A stretch of DNA of 43,626 nt. It comes from Myxococcales bacterium. GTDB lineage: Bacteria > Myxococcota_A > UBA9042 > GCA-2863065. Shown piece after piece: positions 1-8,349 of the stretch. The notes beneath the pieces are model-generated. The model searched no databases. It had not been told where the DNA came from and saw only the letters and a list, made by a program, of their open reading frames with translations. Each line of letters begins with the position of its first letter. Within the stretch, counting starts at the first letter, position 1. Location of the stretch: contig JADMJS010000425.1 in assembly GCA_018780435.1 (NCBI GenBank), positions 1-43,626 of the forward strand, in the 5' to 3' direction. A program made the position numbers and the translations under genes.

Positions 1-1352
1 GGTCGCACACGCCGTGGAACTTCTACTCCACGACGGCGCAGCACACGGGTATCCGCCTCACCGACGGCTCCATCACCAACTACAACGACACCAGCACGCT
101 CCCATATCGCTGCGTGTGGCCCAACAACAACCTGGGCTACTTCTCGGGCAATCACTGCAACGGCGATCCGGGCACCGAGTGCGCCACGGCCATCGGTAAC
201 AACGGGAAGATGAACATCGACTCCCGTGATCGTCCGGCTCTTCCCATGTATGGCGCACAGTGGGAGTGCAAGTTCTACAACGCGCACCTCGCGAACACGC
301 TTGAGTACGCGGAGAACATCACGTCGGCCGCGGGACTCCCGAACGGGACGGACCAGTGGAATTGGTCTTCGGACCACAACCGCTACGACATGGGCGAGGT
401 GGTTCGCTGGACTCAGGCTACCGCCGCCGCCTGGAATGGCACTTACTCGACCTACACGAGCTGGTCTGGACGCGGCGGAGCCTATCGTTTCCGCTGCACT
501 GGCATTGGCTCGAACGTCGGCCCCAACCCGAACGCCACCCCCACCGACGTCAGCTTCGGCAGCAAGTTCTCTGGCGGGACCGCGCTCGTCGGCCAGCCGA
601 CCGCCGAAGTCGCGCGTGGCAAGACGGACCTCGTCTCCCACACGGTCAACCTCGGAGCGCGTCCTGCGCACGAGGCGATGTCGGATTGCTTCATTCGCGG
701 CGGCCACATGCCGGACTCGCGGGAACTGTGGGAGCTCATCACGGACGGTCTCCCGAACGGCGCCGGCAGCAGCACTTACGTGTGGATGGCGGACTTCGCC
801 CGTTACGACCTGATGCAGATCACGCGGTGGACGGGCGTCGAAGCCGACTTCGACAACTACCACGACCTCTACACCACGTGGAGCGGCGTGGACGCGCAGA
901 CGCGCAACTACCGCTGCGCTTGGTTCCCCATCGACACCAGCTACGCGGGCCCGACGAAGTGCAACGCGGGTCAGTTCGACTGCTTCAAGACCGAGTACGC
1001 CCCGACCGCGGACGCCAACGCGCTCAAGGCCAAGACCTGGGCCGACCCGATCGACCGCCCGCCTGCGACCTGGATCACCGCCGTCAAGGACTGCGCCGAT
1101 GAAGGTGGCAGCCTCGCCTCGGTGCGTGACATGACCGAGCTCATCCGAGCGGGTCTCGCCAATGGCCAAGGCCCCAACAACTACGTGCACACCGCGGACG
1201 CCGTCTTCACCGACACCGCGTCGTACTCGATGATTCTTCGCTGGAACGCCATCAACACGAGCTTCGTGCTCCAGCACTCGAACCAGATCACGCACGCTGC
1301 CCGCACTGCGAGCCACAACTACCGCTGCGTGTGGACCAACGAGCTCAAGTGA
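1..1352 (+). CDS. Repeat protein with C-type-lectin/DUF1566-like modules (5' end outside window)
   Basis: The reading frame is open from base 3 at the left edge, so the N-terminus is missing; the stop is TGA at 1350-1352. The visible part holds three full repeats and the end of a fourth, each about 130-140 residues. Each repeat ends in a Y-R-C-like signature (codons near 105, 495, 913 and 1320). Each has an internal L-x-N-G followed by an aromatic-rich stretch and an R-W pair, and the last two also start with an A-x-x-D-C motif. The layout (Cys near the start, Trp-rich core, Cys at the end) resembles the C-type-lectin-like or DUF1566/FGE-like modules of secreted myxobacterial proteins. One disulfide per repeat is a reasonable inference. 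A binding or adhesive role is possible but not shown. The gene ends 34 bases before lhr, with a hairpin between. Confidence 0.75.
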   Translation, partial: SHTPWNFYSTTAQHTGIRLTDGSITNYNDTSTLPYRCVWPNNNLGYFSGNHCNGDPGTECATAIGNNGKMNIDSRDRPALPMYGAQWECKFYNAHLANTLEYAENITSAAGLPNGTDQWNWSSDHNRYDMGEVVRWTQATAAAWNGTYSTYTSWSGRGGAYRFRCTGIGSNVGPNPNATPTDVSFGSKFSGGTALVGQPTAEVARGKTDLVSHTVNLGARPAHEAMSDCFIRGGHMPDSRELWELITDGLPNGAGSSTYVWMADFARYDLMQITRWTGVEADFDNYHDLYTTWSGVDAQTRNYRCAWFPIDTSYAGPTKCNAGQFDCFKTEYAPTADANALKAKTWADPIDRPPATWITAVKDCADEGGSLASVRDMTELIRAGLANGQGPNNYVHTADAVFTDTASYSMILRWNAINTSFVLQHSNQITHAARTASHNYRCVWTNELK

Positions 1353-1365
1353 GCCAGCGCTCCCC

Positions 1366-1385
1366 CGTCAGCTAACGAGCTGACG
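1366..1385. promoter_or_regulatory. Perfect 8-bp hairpin between the repeat-protein gene and lhr
   Basis: CGTCAGCT (1366-1373) pairs perfectly with AGCTGACG (1378-1385) around an AACG loop. The stem ends one base before the GTG start of lhr. There is no U tract, so a classical intrinsic terminator is unlikely. It could be a weak terminator for the upstream gene, an mRNA 3'-end stabiliser, or a structure that limits ribosome access to lhr. Confidence 0.5.
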
Positions 1386-1386
1386 C

Positions 1387-4300
1387 GTGGTCGCCCTCCC
1401 CTTCTCCGAAGCGACCCGAGACTGGTTCTCGGGCGCCTTCGGAGCCCCCACTGAAGTCCAACGTCGTGGCTGGCCGCTCATCGCGTCCGGTAAACACAGC
1501 CTCCTGCTCGCCCCGACGGGCAGTGGGAAGACGCTGGCCGCCTTTCTTTTTGCGCTCGATCGGCTGAGTCAGCTCCCCGCGTCGGCGCCTCCCGGCGTCC
1601 GCGTGCTCTACGTCTCGCCATTGAAGGCGCTGGTCGTCGACGTCGAGAAGAACTTGCGCGCGCCGCTCGCTGGGCTTCGGGCGACCGCAGAACGCCAGGG
1701 CAACGCGTGCCGTCTCATCACGGTCGGGGTTCGGACGGGTGACACCGCCCCCAATGACCGCGCCGCGATGCAGCGGCGGCCTCCCGACATCCTGGTCACG
1801 ACGCCTGAGTCGCTCTTCCTCATGCTCCTCGGCCGGTCGCGGTCCATCCTTGAGACGGTCGAACACGTCATCGTCGATGAAGTCCATTCAGTCGCCGGGA
1901 CCAAACGGGGCGCGCACCTCGCGCTGACCCTCGAGCGGCTCTCGGCGAACTGTCAGCGGGATCCGCAGCGCATCGGCCTCTCGGCGACCGTCTCGCCGGT
2001 CTCGCTGGTCGCGGGTTTCCTCGGCGGCGACCGGCCCGTCGAGATCGTGGACACGCTCGGGCCGCCGCGAATCGCGCTTCGAATCACGATGGCGCCACGG
2101 CCGGGTCCGGCCGCACCGAACGGCCCGGGCGAACCTCCCGCGCCCAAGACCCCCTCGGTCTGGCCGCTCCTCGCCGCCCGAATCCGGACCCTCTCGGAGG
2201 GGAGCCGGTCGTGTATCGTCTTCGTGAACAGCCGTGGCGCGGCCGAGCGGCTCTCCCAGGAGCTGAACACGGCGGCGGGGAGCACCCTGTCGCTCGCGCA
2301 CCACGGCAGCCTCAGTCGAGAACGGCGGGAGGTCGTCGAGGAGCAGCTCAAGTCCGGGCAGATCGGGCTCATCATCGCGACCAGCTCGCTCGAGCTCGGA
2401 ATCGACATGGGCCTCGTCGACCTCGTGATCCTGGTCGAGTCGCCCGGCGCCGTGTCGCGCGGCTTACAGCGCGTGGGACGCGCGGGTCACGGCGTCGGGG
2501 AGCTCAGCCGGGGCGTTCTCTTGCCCAAACACCCCGCCGACCTCGTCGAGTGCCTCGTCATCGCCGATGGCATGAAGGCGGGGCGTATCGAATCGACGTC
2601 GGTCCCCGAGAACGCGCTCGACGTGCTCGCCCAACACCTCGTCGCGGCGTGCGTGAACGAGCCACAGTCACTCTCCCAGGTCGCCGCGCTCGTTCGTCGC
2701 GCCTACGGCTACCGGCGCCTCACGGACGCGCTCCTCCATAACGTGCTCGACATGCTTACGGGGCACTTCCCGTCCACCGAGTTCGCCGACCTGCGCCCGC
2801 GCCTCGTCTGGGACCGGAACACCGGCCAGCTCACGGCGCGGCGCGGCGCCAAGCTGCTCCTCGTCGCGAACGCCGGGACCATCCCCGATCGGGGCACCTA
2901 CCCGGTTCATCTCATCGGTAGTGGCGGCGAAACGCGTCGCCGTGCCGGCGCCCCGGTCGAGACGCCGTATGGCCCCCGCGTGGGCGAGCTCGACGAAGAG
3001 ATGGTCTACGAAGCGCGGGTCGGCCAGACCTTCGTGCTCGGCGTGTCGACCTGGCGCATCGAGGAGATCGGCCGCGACCGCGTCCTCGTCAGCCCAGCCC
3101 CTGGCGAGCCGGGCGAGCTCCCCTTCTGGCGGGGGACGGGCCCGGGGCGCCCGGTCGAGCTCGGGCGTGCGATCGGGGCGTCACTGCGCGAACAGGAGCG
3201 TCGCCTGAAGGCCGGCGAGCCGCTCCAGCTCGACGACGAGAGCGTCGACGCCGACGCCGCCCTTGCCTTGGGCACCTACCTGCGGGCCCAGCTCGCCGCG
3301 ACCGGCCGCTTGCCGACCGATCGCACCATCGTCGTCGAGCGGTTCCGTGACGAGATCGGGGATCTTCGGGTCTGCATCTTGAGCCCCTTCGGGTTGCGCC
3401 TCCACGCTCCGTGGGCCATGGCTCTCGAAGCCGAACTCAGCCAGGCCACCGGCTTCAAAGCCACGGCGCTCGCGTCCGACGACGGCATCGCGATGCGCTT
3501 CGTGTCGCTCGACGCGGCGTCGTCGGCCCTCGACTCGGATGGTGGCACGCGCCGCTTCTTCCCAAACCCGGACGAGCTCCCGGGGCTCGTGACGTCCGCC
3601 CTCCCCGACACGGCGCTCTTCGGCGGGGTCTTCCGCGAGAGCGCCGCGCGGGCGCTCTTGGTCCCGCGTCGCGGACCCGGCCGACGAACCCCGCTCTGGT
3701 CCCAACGTCAGAAGGCCCAAGGTCTCCTCGCCGTCGCGCGCAGCTACTCGAACTTCCCCATCGTCCTCGAGACGTTGAGGACCTGCCTGCAGGACGACTT
3801 CGACCTCGAGAGCCTCTCGGCGCTGCTTCGTGACGTCGAAGCGGGCGTCGTGGACGTCCACGAGGTCGCCACCGAGCGCGCGTCCCCAATGGCGCGGTCG
3901 CTCGTCTTCGCCTACGTGGCGAACTTCCTCTACGCCGACGACGCCCCACTTGCCGAGCGGCGCGCCCAGGCGCTCACTCTCGATCGGGCGCTCCTGCGCG
4001 ACCTCCTCGGGCCCGCCGCGCTTCAGGCGCTCCTCGACCCAGCGGTCGTGGCGACCGTCGAGGCGGAGCTCCAAGGGGAGGCGGTCCTCTTTCAGGCGCG
4101 CGATGCCGACGGTGTCCATGACCTGCTGCGGCGGGTCGGGGCGCTGACGGCAGCGGAGCTTGAGGCCCGCAGCGCCGGTGTCGAGCTCGCGACCGAGCCC
4201 CTCGGGCTCACCCGCTCAGGGCGCCTCTGCGAGCTCCTGCTCGCCAACGAGGCCCGCTACGCCGCCACCGAAGATGCAGCGCTCTACCGCGACGCGCTGG

Positions 4301-5832
4301 GTGCCGCCATACCTGCGTCCGTTCCGGCCGCGCTGCTCGCGCCTCGCCCGCGCGCCATGGATGAGCTCGTCATCCGCTACGCCCGCACCCACGGTCCGTT
4401 CTCGGCCGACCGGCTCGCCGCCCGTTATGCCCTCCTCACCGCGAGCGTGCAGCCGGCGCTGCGTTCCCTCGTCAGCGCGGGGCGACTGGTCGAAGGCGCG
4501 CTCATCCACGAGGGCGGCGGCGACTTCTGCGATCCCGACATCCTGCGGGCGATTCGCCGACGTTCGCTCGCCGGCCTACGTGAGGCCGCCGCGGCGGCGA
4601 CTCCCGCGACCTTTCAGCGTTTTCTCCTGGAGTGGCAACATCTTACGAAGCCAGCCATGGGTGCCACCCGCATCGAAAGCGAGCTCGGCCGCGTGCTCGA
4701 CCAGCTCGAAGGGCTGCCCCTGCCCCTCTCGGAGCTCGAGTCGCGCATTCTGCCGGCCCGGGTCCCGGGCTACCGACCCGCCGATCTTGACCGGCTCGCC
4801 GCGACCGGTGACCTCGTCTGGGTGGGGGCCGGTCGTCTCGGCGCGCAGGACGGTCGCGTCCTGTTACTTCGGCGCGAGCGGGCGTGGATCGCACCGGAGC
4901 CCACCTTGGAGAACGCGTCGCTCGGCGACGGCACGCGGGTCCTGGAGCTTCTGTCCAACCGTGGGGCGTGCTTCCTGGCCGAGCTCCGCGCTCAGCTCGA
5001 CCTCTCACTGGCGACGCTGGTAGAGCTACTCGCCGACCTCGCGTGGAGAGGCTTCATCACCAATGACTCGCTCGCCCCGCTACGCGCGTTCCGGGCCGGC
5101 AGCCGTCTGCGCCACACCAGTGACGCCGCGCGGCTCGCGGGCGGGCGGTGGTCGCTGGTCTCGCGGCTGGTCGAGCCCCTCGGAGGGGGCCCAAACGACG
5201 CCGAGGTGCGGCGTACCCGCCTCACCCACCACCGTGCGCTTCAGCTCACGGGCCGCTACGGCATCGTCGCCCGCGAGATGGCGGACCTCGAGGCCATCCC
5301 AGGGGGCTTTCAGCTCCTCCTCCCGGCGCTGCGCGGGCTCGACGACGTCGGCACGCTGCGGCGGGGCTACTTCCTCTCGGGCTTCATGGGCCAGCAATAC
5401 GCCTCGGTCCCCGCTATCGACCGCCTTCGAGCCGTATCGACCACGGACGCGCCGTTGACCGCGCTGTCCGCCGTCGATCCCGCGCTCCTCTGGGGTGGCG
5501 CCCTGCCCTGGCCCATCCCCGAAGAGACGGCGGGACCCGTCCGCCCTCGCCGCGAGGTCGGCGCGACGGTGGTCCTCTACGGCGGCGAACCGGTCTTCTA
5601 CCTGCCGAGGGGCGGTCGCGAACTGACGGTGTTCCCAGCGGCAGACGCGCCGCAGGACGACCCCGCACGCCTCGTCGCCGCGCTGAGGGCGCTGGCTCGG
5701 TCCCATGCGCTGAATGGGCGCTTCACGATCGAACGGATCGGGACGTCACTCCCGGCGCAGTCGCCCCTCCTGGGCGCGCTCCTCGACGCCGGCTTCGAGC
5801 GGACGCCACGCGGCCTCGCCTGGGAGAAGTGA
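1387..5832 (+). CDS. lhr: Lhr-family ATP-dependent DNA helicase (full length)
   Basis: This 1,481-residue protein is a superfamily 2 DNA helicase of the Lhr type, implicated in DNA repair; E. coli Lhr is similarly large. Visible motifs are Walker A APTGSGKT at 42-49, the DEVH box at 164-167, SAT at 199-201 and motif VI QRVGRAGH at 361-368. The long region after the helicase core (about residue 420 onward) fits the Lhr-specific winged-helix/beta-barrel and C-terminal extension, which smaller Lhr-core proteins lack. The GTG start at 1387 is forced: an in-frame TGA lies at 1381-1383, and the N-terminus aligns with the usual W-F-x(5)-G-x-P-T-x-x-Q entry motif. No Shine-Dalgarno sequence is visible; a hairpin sits there instead. 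It seems to be a single-gene unit, with the next gene convergent 15 bases away. Confidence 0.95.
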   Translation: MVALPFSEATRDWFSGAFGAPTEVQRRGWPLIASGKHSLLLAPTGSGKTLAAFLFALDRLSQLPASAPPGVRVLYVSPLKALVVDVEKNLRAPLAGLRATAERQGNACRLITVGVRTGDTAPNDRAAMQRRPPDILVTTPESLFLMLLGRSRSILETVEHVIVDEVHSVAGTKRGAHLALTLERLSANCQRDPQRIGLSATVSPVSLVAGFLGGDRPVEIVDTLGPPRIALRITMAPRPGPAAPNGPGEPPAPKTPSVWPLLAARIRTLSEGSRSCIVFVNSRGAAERLSQELNTAAGSTLSLAHHGSLSRERREVVEEQLKSGQIGLIIATSSLELGIDMGLVDLVILVESPGAVSRGLQRVGRAGHGVGELSRGVLLPKHPADLVECLVIADGMKAGRIESTSVPENALDVLAQHLVAACVNEPQSLSQVAALVRRAYGYRRLTDALLHNVLDMLTGHFPSTEFADLRPRLVWDRNTGQLTARRGAKLLLVANAGTIPDRGTYPVHLIGSGGETRRRAGAPVETPYGPRVGELDEEMVYEARVGQTFVLGVSTWRIEEIGRDRVLVSPAPGEPGELPFWRGTGPGRPVELGRAIGASLREQERRLKAGEPLQLDDESVDADAALALGTYLRAQLAATGRLPTDRTIVVERFRDEIGDLRVCILSPFGLRLHAPWAMALEAELSQATGFKATALASDDGIAMRFVSLDAASSALDSDGGTRRFFPNPDELPGLVTSALPDTALFGGVFRESAARALLVPRRGPGRRTPLWSQRQKAQGLLAVARSYSNFPIVLETLRTCLQDDFDLESLSALLRDVEAGVVDVHEVATERASPMARSLVFAYVANFLYADDAPLAERRAQALTLDRALLRDLLGPAALQALLDPAVVATVEAELQGEAVLFQARDADGVHDLLRRVGALTAAELEARSAGVELATEPLGLTRSGRLCELLLANEARYAATEDAALYRDALGAAIPASVPAALLAPRPRAMDELVIRYARTHGPFSADRLAARYALLTASVQPALRSLVSAGRLVEGALIHEGGGDFCDPDILRAIRRRSLAGLREAAAAATPATFQRFLLEWQHLTKPAMGATRIESELGRVLDQLEGLPLPLSELESRILPARVPGYRPADLDRLAATGDLVWVGAGRLGAQDGRVLLLRRERAWIAPEPTLENASLGDGTRVLELLSNRGACFLAELRAQLDLSLATLVELLADLAWRGFITNDSLAPLRAFRAGSRLRHTSDAARLAGGRWSLVSRLVEPLGGGPNDAEVRRTRLTHHRALQLTGRYGIVAREMADLEAIPGGFQLLLPALRGLDDVGTLRRGYFLSGFMGQQYASVPAIDRLRAVSTTDAPLTALSAVDPALLWGGALPWPIPEETAGPVRPRREVGATVVLYGGEPVFYLPRGGRELTVFPAADAPQDDPARLVAALRALARSHALNGRFTIERIGTSLPAQSPLLGALLDAGFERTPRGLAWEK

Positions 5833-5847
5833 CGGGCGAGTGGCGGC

Positions 5848-7209
5848 TCACCGGCGCGGGAGCGCTCCTGGGAACGACTCAACCCCGAGCACCGTCGCGG
5901 CCTTTACGAGCATGGCCGAGCCGTGCCAGGAGAGATCGGTGCGGGAGAGCGGCCAGCCGAGCGAGCCGTTCGTCTGGCCCGGCATGTAGTAGGGGAAAGC
6001 GCCAATGATCTCAGGCGGGTTCGGGTACTCGTCGGTCTCACCCTTTCGCCATTGGTGACGGATTACGAAGGCGGTCCCGGCTTCGATGTGCTTCCGCAGC
6101 AGCGCCACCCGCGGCCCGTCGGCGCGATCCTGGGCGAGGCCCATGGCGTCGGTCACCGACTCGAGCCGGAGCGAGGCCGACCACGTCGGCCGGTTGCCGT
6201 CGCGCTTGCCAAAGCCGCCGACCCACGACGCGTCGTCCGTGTCCCCTTCGAGGTAGTGATCGTCGAGCATCGGCTGCGTGAGCGCGTCGCTGCAGCCGAC
6301 CCAGTCGTGCGCGTCGGGAGCGACTCGGTGCAGGTAACGCAGCGCTTCGTTGGCGTAGAGCAGGAAATACGGCAGGTCGCCGACGGCGATCTCGTCCTTG
6401 TGATCGCAGGAGTAGCGCCCCGCGGCGATGAGCCCATCGCGGTAGCGCGCCTCGCCACCGGTTACTTCGTCGAGGTGAGCGAGCGCCTGCACCGCTTGGC
6501 CCCGGGCGAGGAAGCTGCCTTCCTTGAAGGACCCGTCTTCGTTCTGGAGGGCCAGCAGGTGGGCCCCGAGGCCCGCGAGGGTCGCGTCCCACTTGGCTGC
6601 CCGGTCCGGCGTCTGGCCCTCGAAGGCGAGGCGATAGTGGCTGAGGCCGAAGATGAAGATCGACGTGCCGCCGATGTCGGCGAGGCGGAGCTGGCCCTCG
6701 CCCTTGTCCACGAGCCGCTCGGCCGCGTAGTCGAACACGCGGTCGGCCGAGAACGCGAACTCGGGGCGCCCGGTCGCCCGGTAGAGGATGACGCACGCAT
6801 AGCCCGGGCCGACCTGGCGATGGATGACGTCCTGCCAGAGCCACTCGTCCGTGTCCGGCTTGTACTCGTACTTGTAGCTGCCGTCGGCTTGCTGCACTCG
6901 GACGAGGAAGTAGGCGCTGAGCGCGGCCGCGTACATGAGGCCGGCTTCACCGGTGTCTTCGCCGACGACGTCGAGAGGCGGCGTCAGCGTGGTCCAGTCC
7001 TCCGGCAGAGCCTCCACCAGGGGCTCCGTCTCGCCTGTGTATCGAATTCGCACATCCTCGTCCGGGCTCGACGAGACGGGGACATCCGGGACAACCTGGG
7101 CAATATCAGCGCCGCCTTCGGTGCTGGACGACGACGACGACGCCTCACAAGCGCCGAGACTCGCCGCGAGGACGCCGATGAGGGCCTGCTTGGGGCCTTT
7201 CATCATCAT
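5848..7209 (-). CDS. Predicted lipoprotein with alpha/alpha-toroid (terpenoid-cyclase-like) fold
   Basis: About 453 residues. A signal peptide ends in the lipobox L-G-A-C (C21), followed by a Ser-rich linker, so an outer-membrane or periplasmic lipoprotein is expected. The body is helical, with tandem sequences of the Q-x-x-D-G-S type (QQADGSY near 106-112, LQNEDGSF near 220-227). These recur in alpha/alpha toroids such as squalene cyclases, prenyltransferases and some glycan-active enzymes. I cannot assign a reaction. A TTG at 7215 would extend it by two codons, but the ATG at 7209 overlaps the TGA of the upstream MEMO-family gene as ATGA, which argues for translational coupling and this start. 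ATGs at 7206 and 7203 are also possible. It is the last gene of a putative four-lipoprotein operon. Confidence 0.8.
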   Translation of the reverse strand: MMMKGPKQALIGVLAASLGACEASSSSSSTEGGADIAQVVPDVPVSSSPDEDVRIRYTGETEPLVEALPEDWTTLTPPLDVVGEDTGEAGLMYAAALSAYFLVRVQQADGSYKYEYKPDTDEWLWQDVIHRQVGPGYACVILYRATGRPEFAFSADRVFDYAAERLVDKGEGQLRLADIGGTSIFIFGLSHYRLAFEGQTPDRAAKWDATLAGLGAHLLALQNEDGSFKEGSFLARGQAVQALAHLDEVTGGEARYRDGLIAAGRYSCDHKDEIAVGDLPYFLLYANEALRYLHRVAPDAHDWVGCSDALTQPMLDDHYLEGDTDDASWVGGFGKRDGNRPTWSASLRLESVTDAMGLAQDRADGPRVALLRKHIEAGTAFVIRHQWRKGETDEYPNPPEIIGAFPYYMPGQTNGSLGWPLSRTDLSWHGSAMLVKAATVLGVESFPGALPRR

Positions 7210-8300
7210 CGCCAAATGATCCCGCCGGGATACCCGACTACGCTGTCTTTGCCGCCTTCCTGGATCATGTGCGCCGAGTTGCCCCGGAACGACACGTCGA
7301 GCCCGGTGTAGCCGAGCTCCTTCATCGCGGTGATGAAGACCTCCATTGCGATCTCGCCGCAGATGGTGAAGTTATTGTCCACCACCTCCTGGCGTAGCGT
7401 CACCGTGTCGAAGCGGGTGATGGCGTCCATCATGACCTCGTCTTTGGCTTCCACGTCCGCCGTCGGCTCGTAGTGCGAGAGATCGGTGCTGCCGATGACC
7501 AGGACCTCTTCGCCCGCGTCCTGGAGCTCGGTCACGATCTGCGCGACCACCTTGCCCACGCGCTCCGCCCGCTCGACGGGGAACTCGGGGTACTCCTCCT
7601 TCTCGTTGTCGAAGAACGAGATGAAGACGACCTCGACGTTCGGGTTCTTGCGCGTGAGGTAGGGGAGCTGCATCTCGGACGGATGCGCGTTCTGGTGCTC
7701 GAAGGCTTCCTGGTCACCTTCGAGGTCCTCCGGGAGCAGCTCGAGGAAGCGGTCGATGATGTCGCGTCGCGTCGGAACAGCGAGCCCCGGAATGAGCCAC
7801 GGACCGCCGTTCCAGATCGCCGCCGTCTTGCCGACTTTGATGTGATTCGGAGCCAGCACGATGACGAGGTCCGGCGGGCTGATGTTCGCCCAGACCTTCG
7901 CGACCGTGTCGCCACACGCTTTGCTGCCGGCGTGGGGCGTGATGATGGCCTGGGGCCTCGCGAGCGGCTTATCGTCGCGGTGCTTGCCGAAGAGCGCGAC
8001 CATCTGGTCGTCGAGCTCGTCCGGATCGAGCTTGTACCACGCGCCCGCTCGGAACCACTGGCGTGCTTCCGGATCATCGGCGCCCGGTTGATCGGTCGGC
8101 CAGTCCGGGAGCGTGGGGTCCTTGTAACCGCCATCGACACCATCGGCGCCGTCGGTCCCGTCGGCCGCGGCGCTACCGTCCGTCTGACCGTCGACTTGAC
8201 CATCCGCTCCGGAGGCGGCCCCGGCGTCGTCGCCCTCACATCCAAGCGCGCTCGCGATGAGCAGGCTCGCGCCAACCAGTTTCAGTGTTCGTTTTCGCAT
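7206..8300 (-). CDS. MEMO1-family (AmmeMemoRadiSam protein B-like) lipoprotein
   Basis: 364 residues. The signal peptide ends in A-L-G-C (C21), then comes a Gly/Asp/Ala-rich linker to about residue 60 and a MEMO domain from about 75 to the end. MEMO1 has the fold of class III extradiol dioxygenases, and its metal-site pattern is intact here: H123 (PHAG), H153 (PNH), H206-P-S-E-M-Q-L-P-Y-L, the S-T-D-L-S-H-Y segment at 271-277 and C314 (TICG). The C-terminal V-V-G-Y segment is also typical. Family members are usually cytoplasmic, often near AMMECR1 and radical-SAM genes, none of which occurs in this window. Here the domain is predicted to be exported. GGGAG lies just upstream of the ATG. The gene follows a cysteine-repeat lipoprotein gene by 49 bases and overlaps the toroid gene by 4. 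The substrate is unknown. Confidence 0.88.
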   Translation of the reverse strand: MRKRTLKLVGASLLIASALGCEGDDAGAASGADGQVDGQTDGSAAADGTDGADGVDGGYKDPTLPDWPTDQPGADDPEARQWFRAGAWYKLDPDELDDQMVALFGKHRDDKPLARPQAIITPHAGSKACGDTVAKVWANISPPDLVIVLAPNHIKVGKTAAIWNGGPWLIPGLAVPTRRDIIDRFLELLPEDLEGDQEAFEHQNAHPSEMQLPYLTRKNPNVEVVFISFFDNEKEEYPEFPVERAERVGKVVAQIVTELQDAGEEVLVIGSTDLSHYEPTADVEAKDEVMMDAITRFDTVTLRQEVVDNNFTICGEIAMEVFITAMKELGYTGLDVSFRGNSAHMIQEGGKDSVVGYPGGIIWR

Positions 8301-8349
8301 CGTCTCCCTGCCGTCTCATCCATGAGGCGCGGAAGACTACCGGGTCTGA

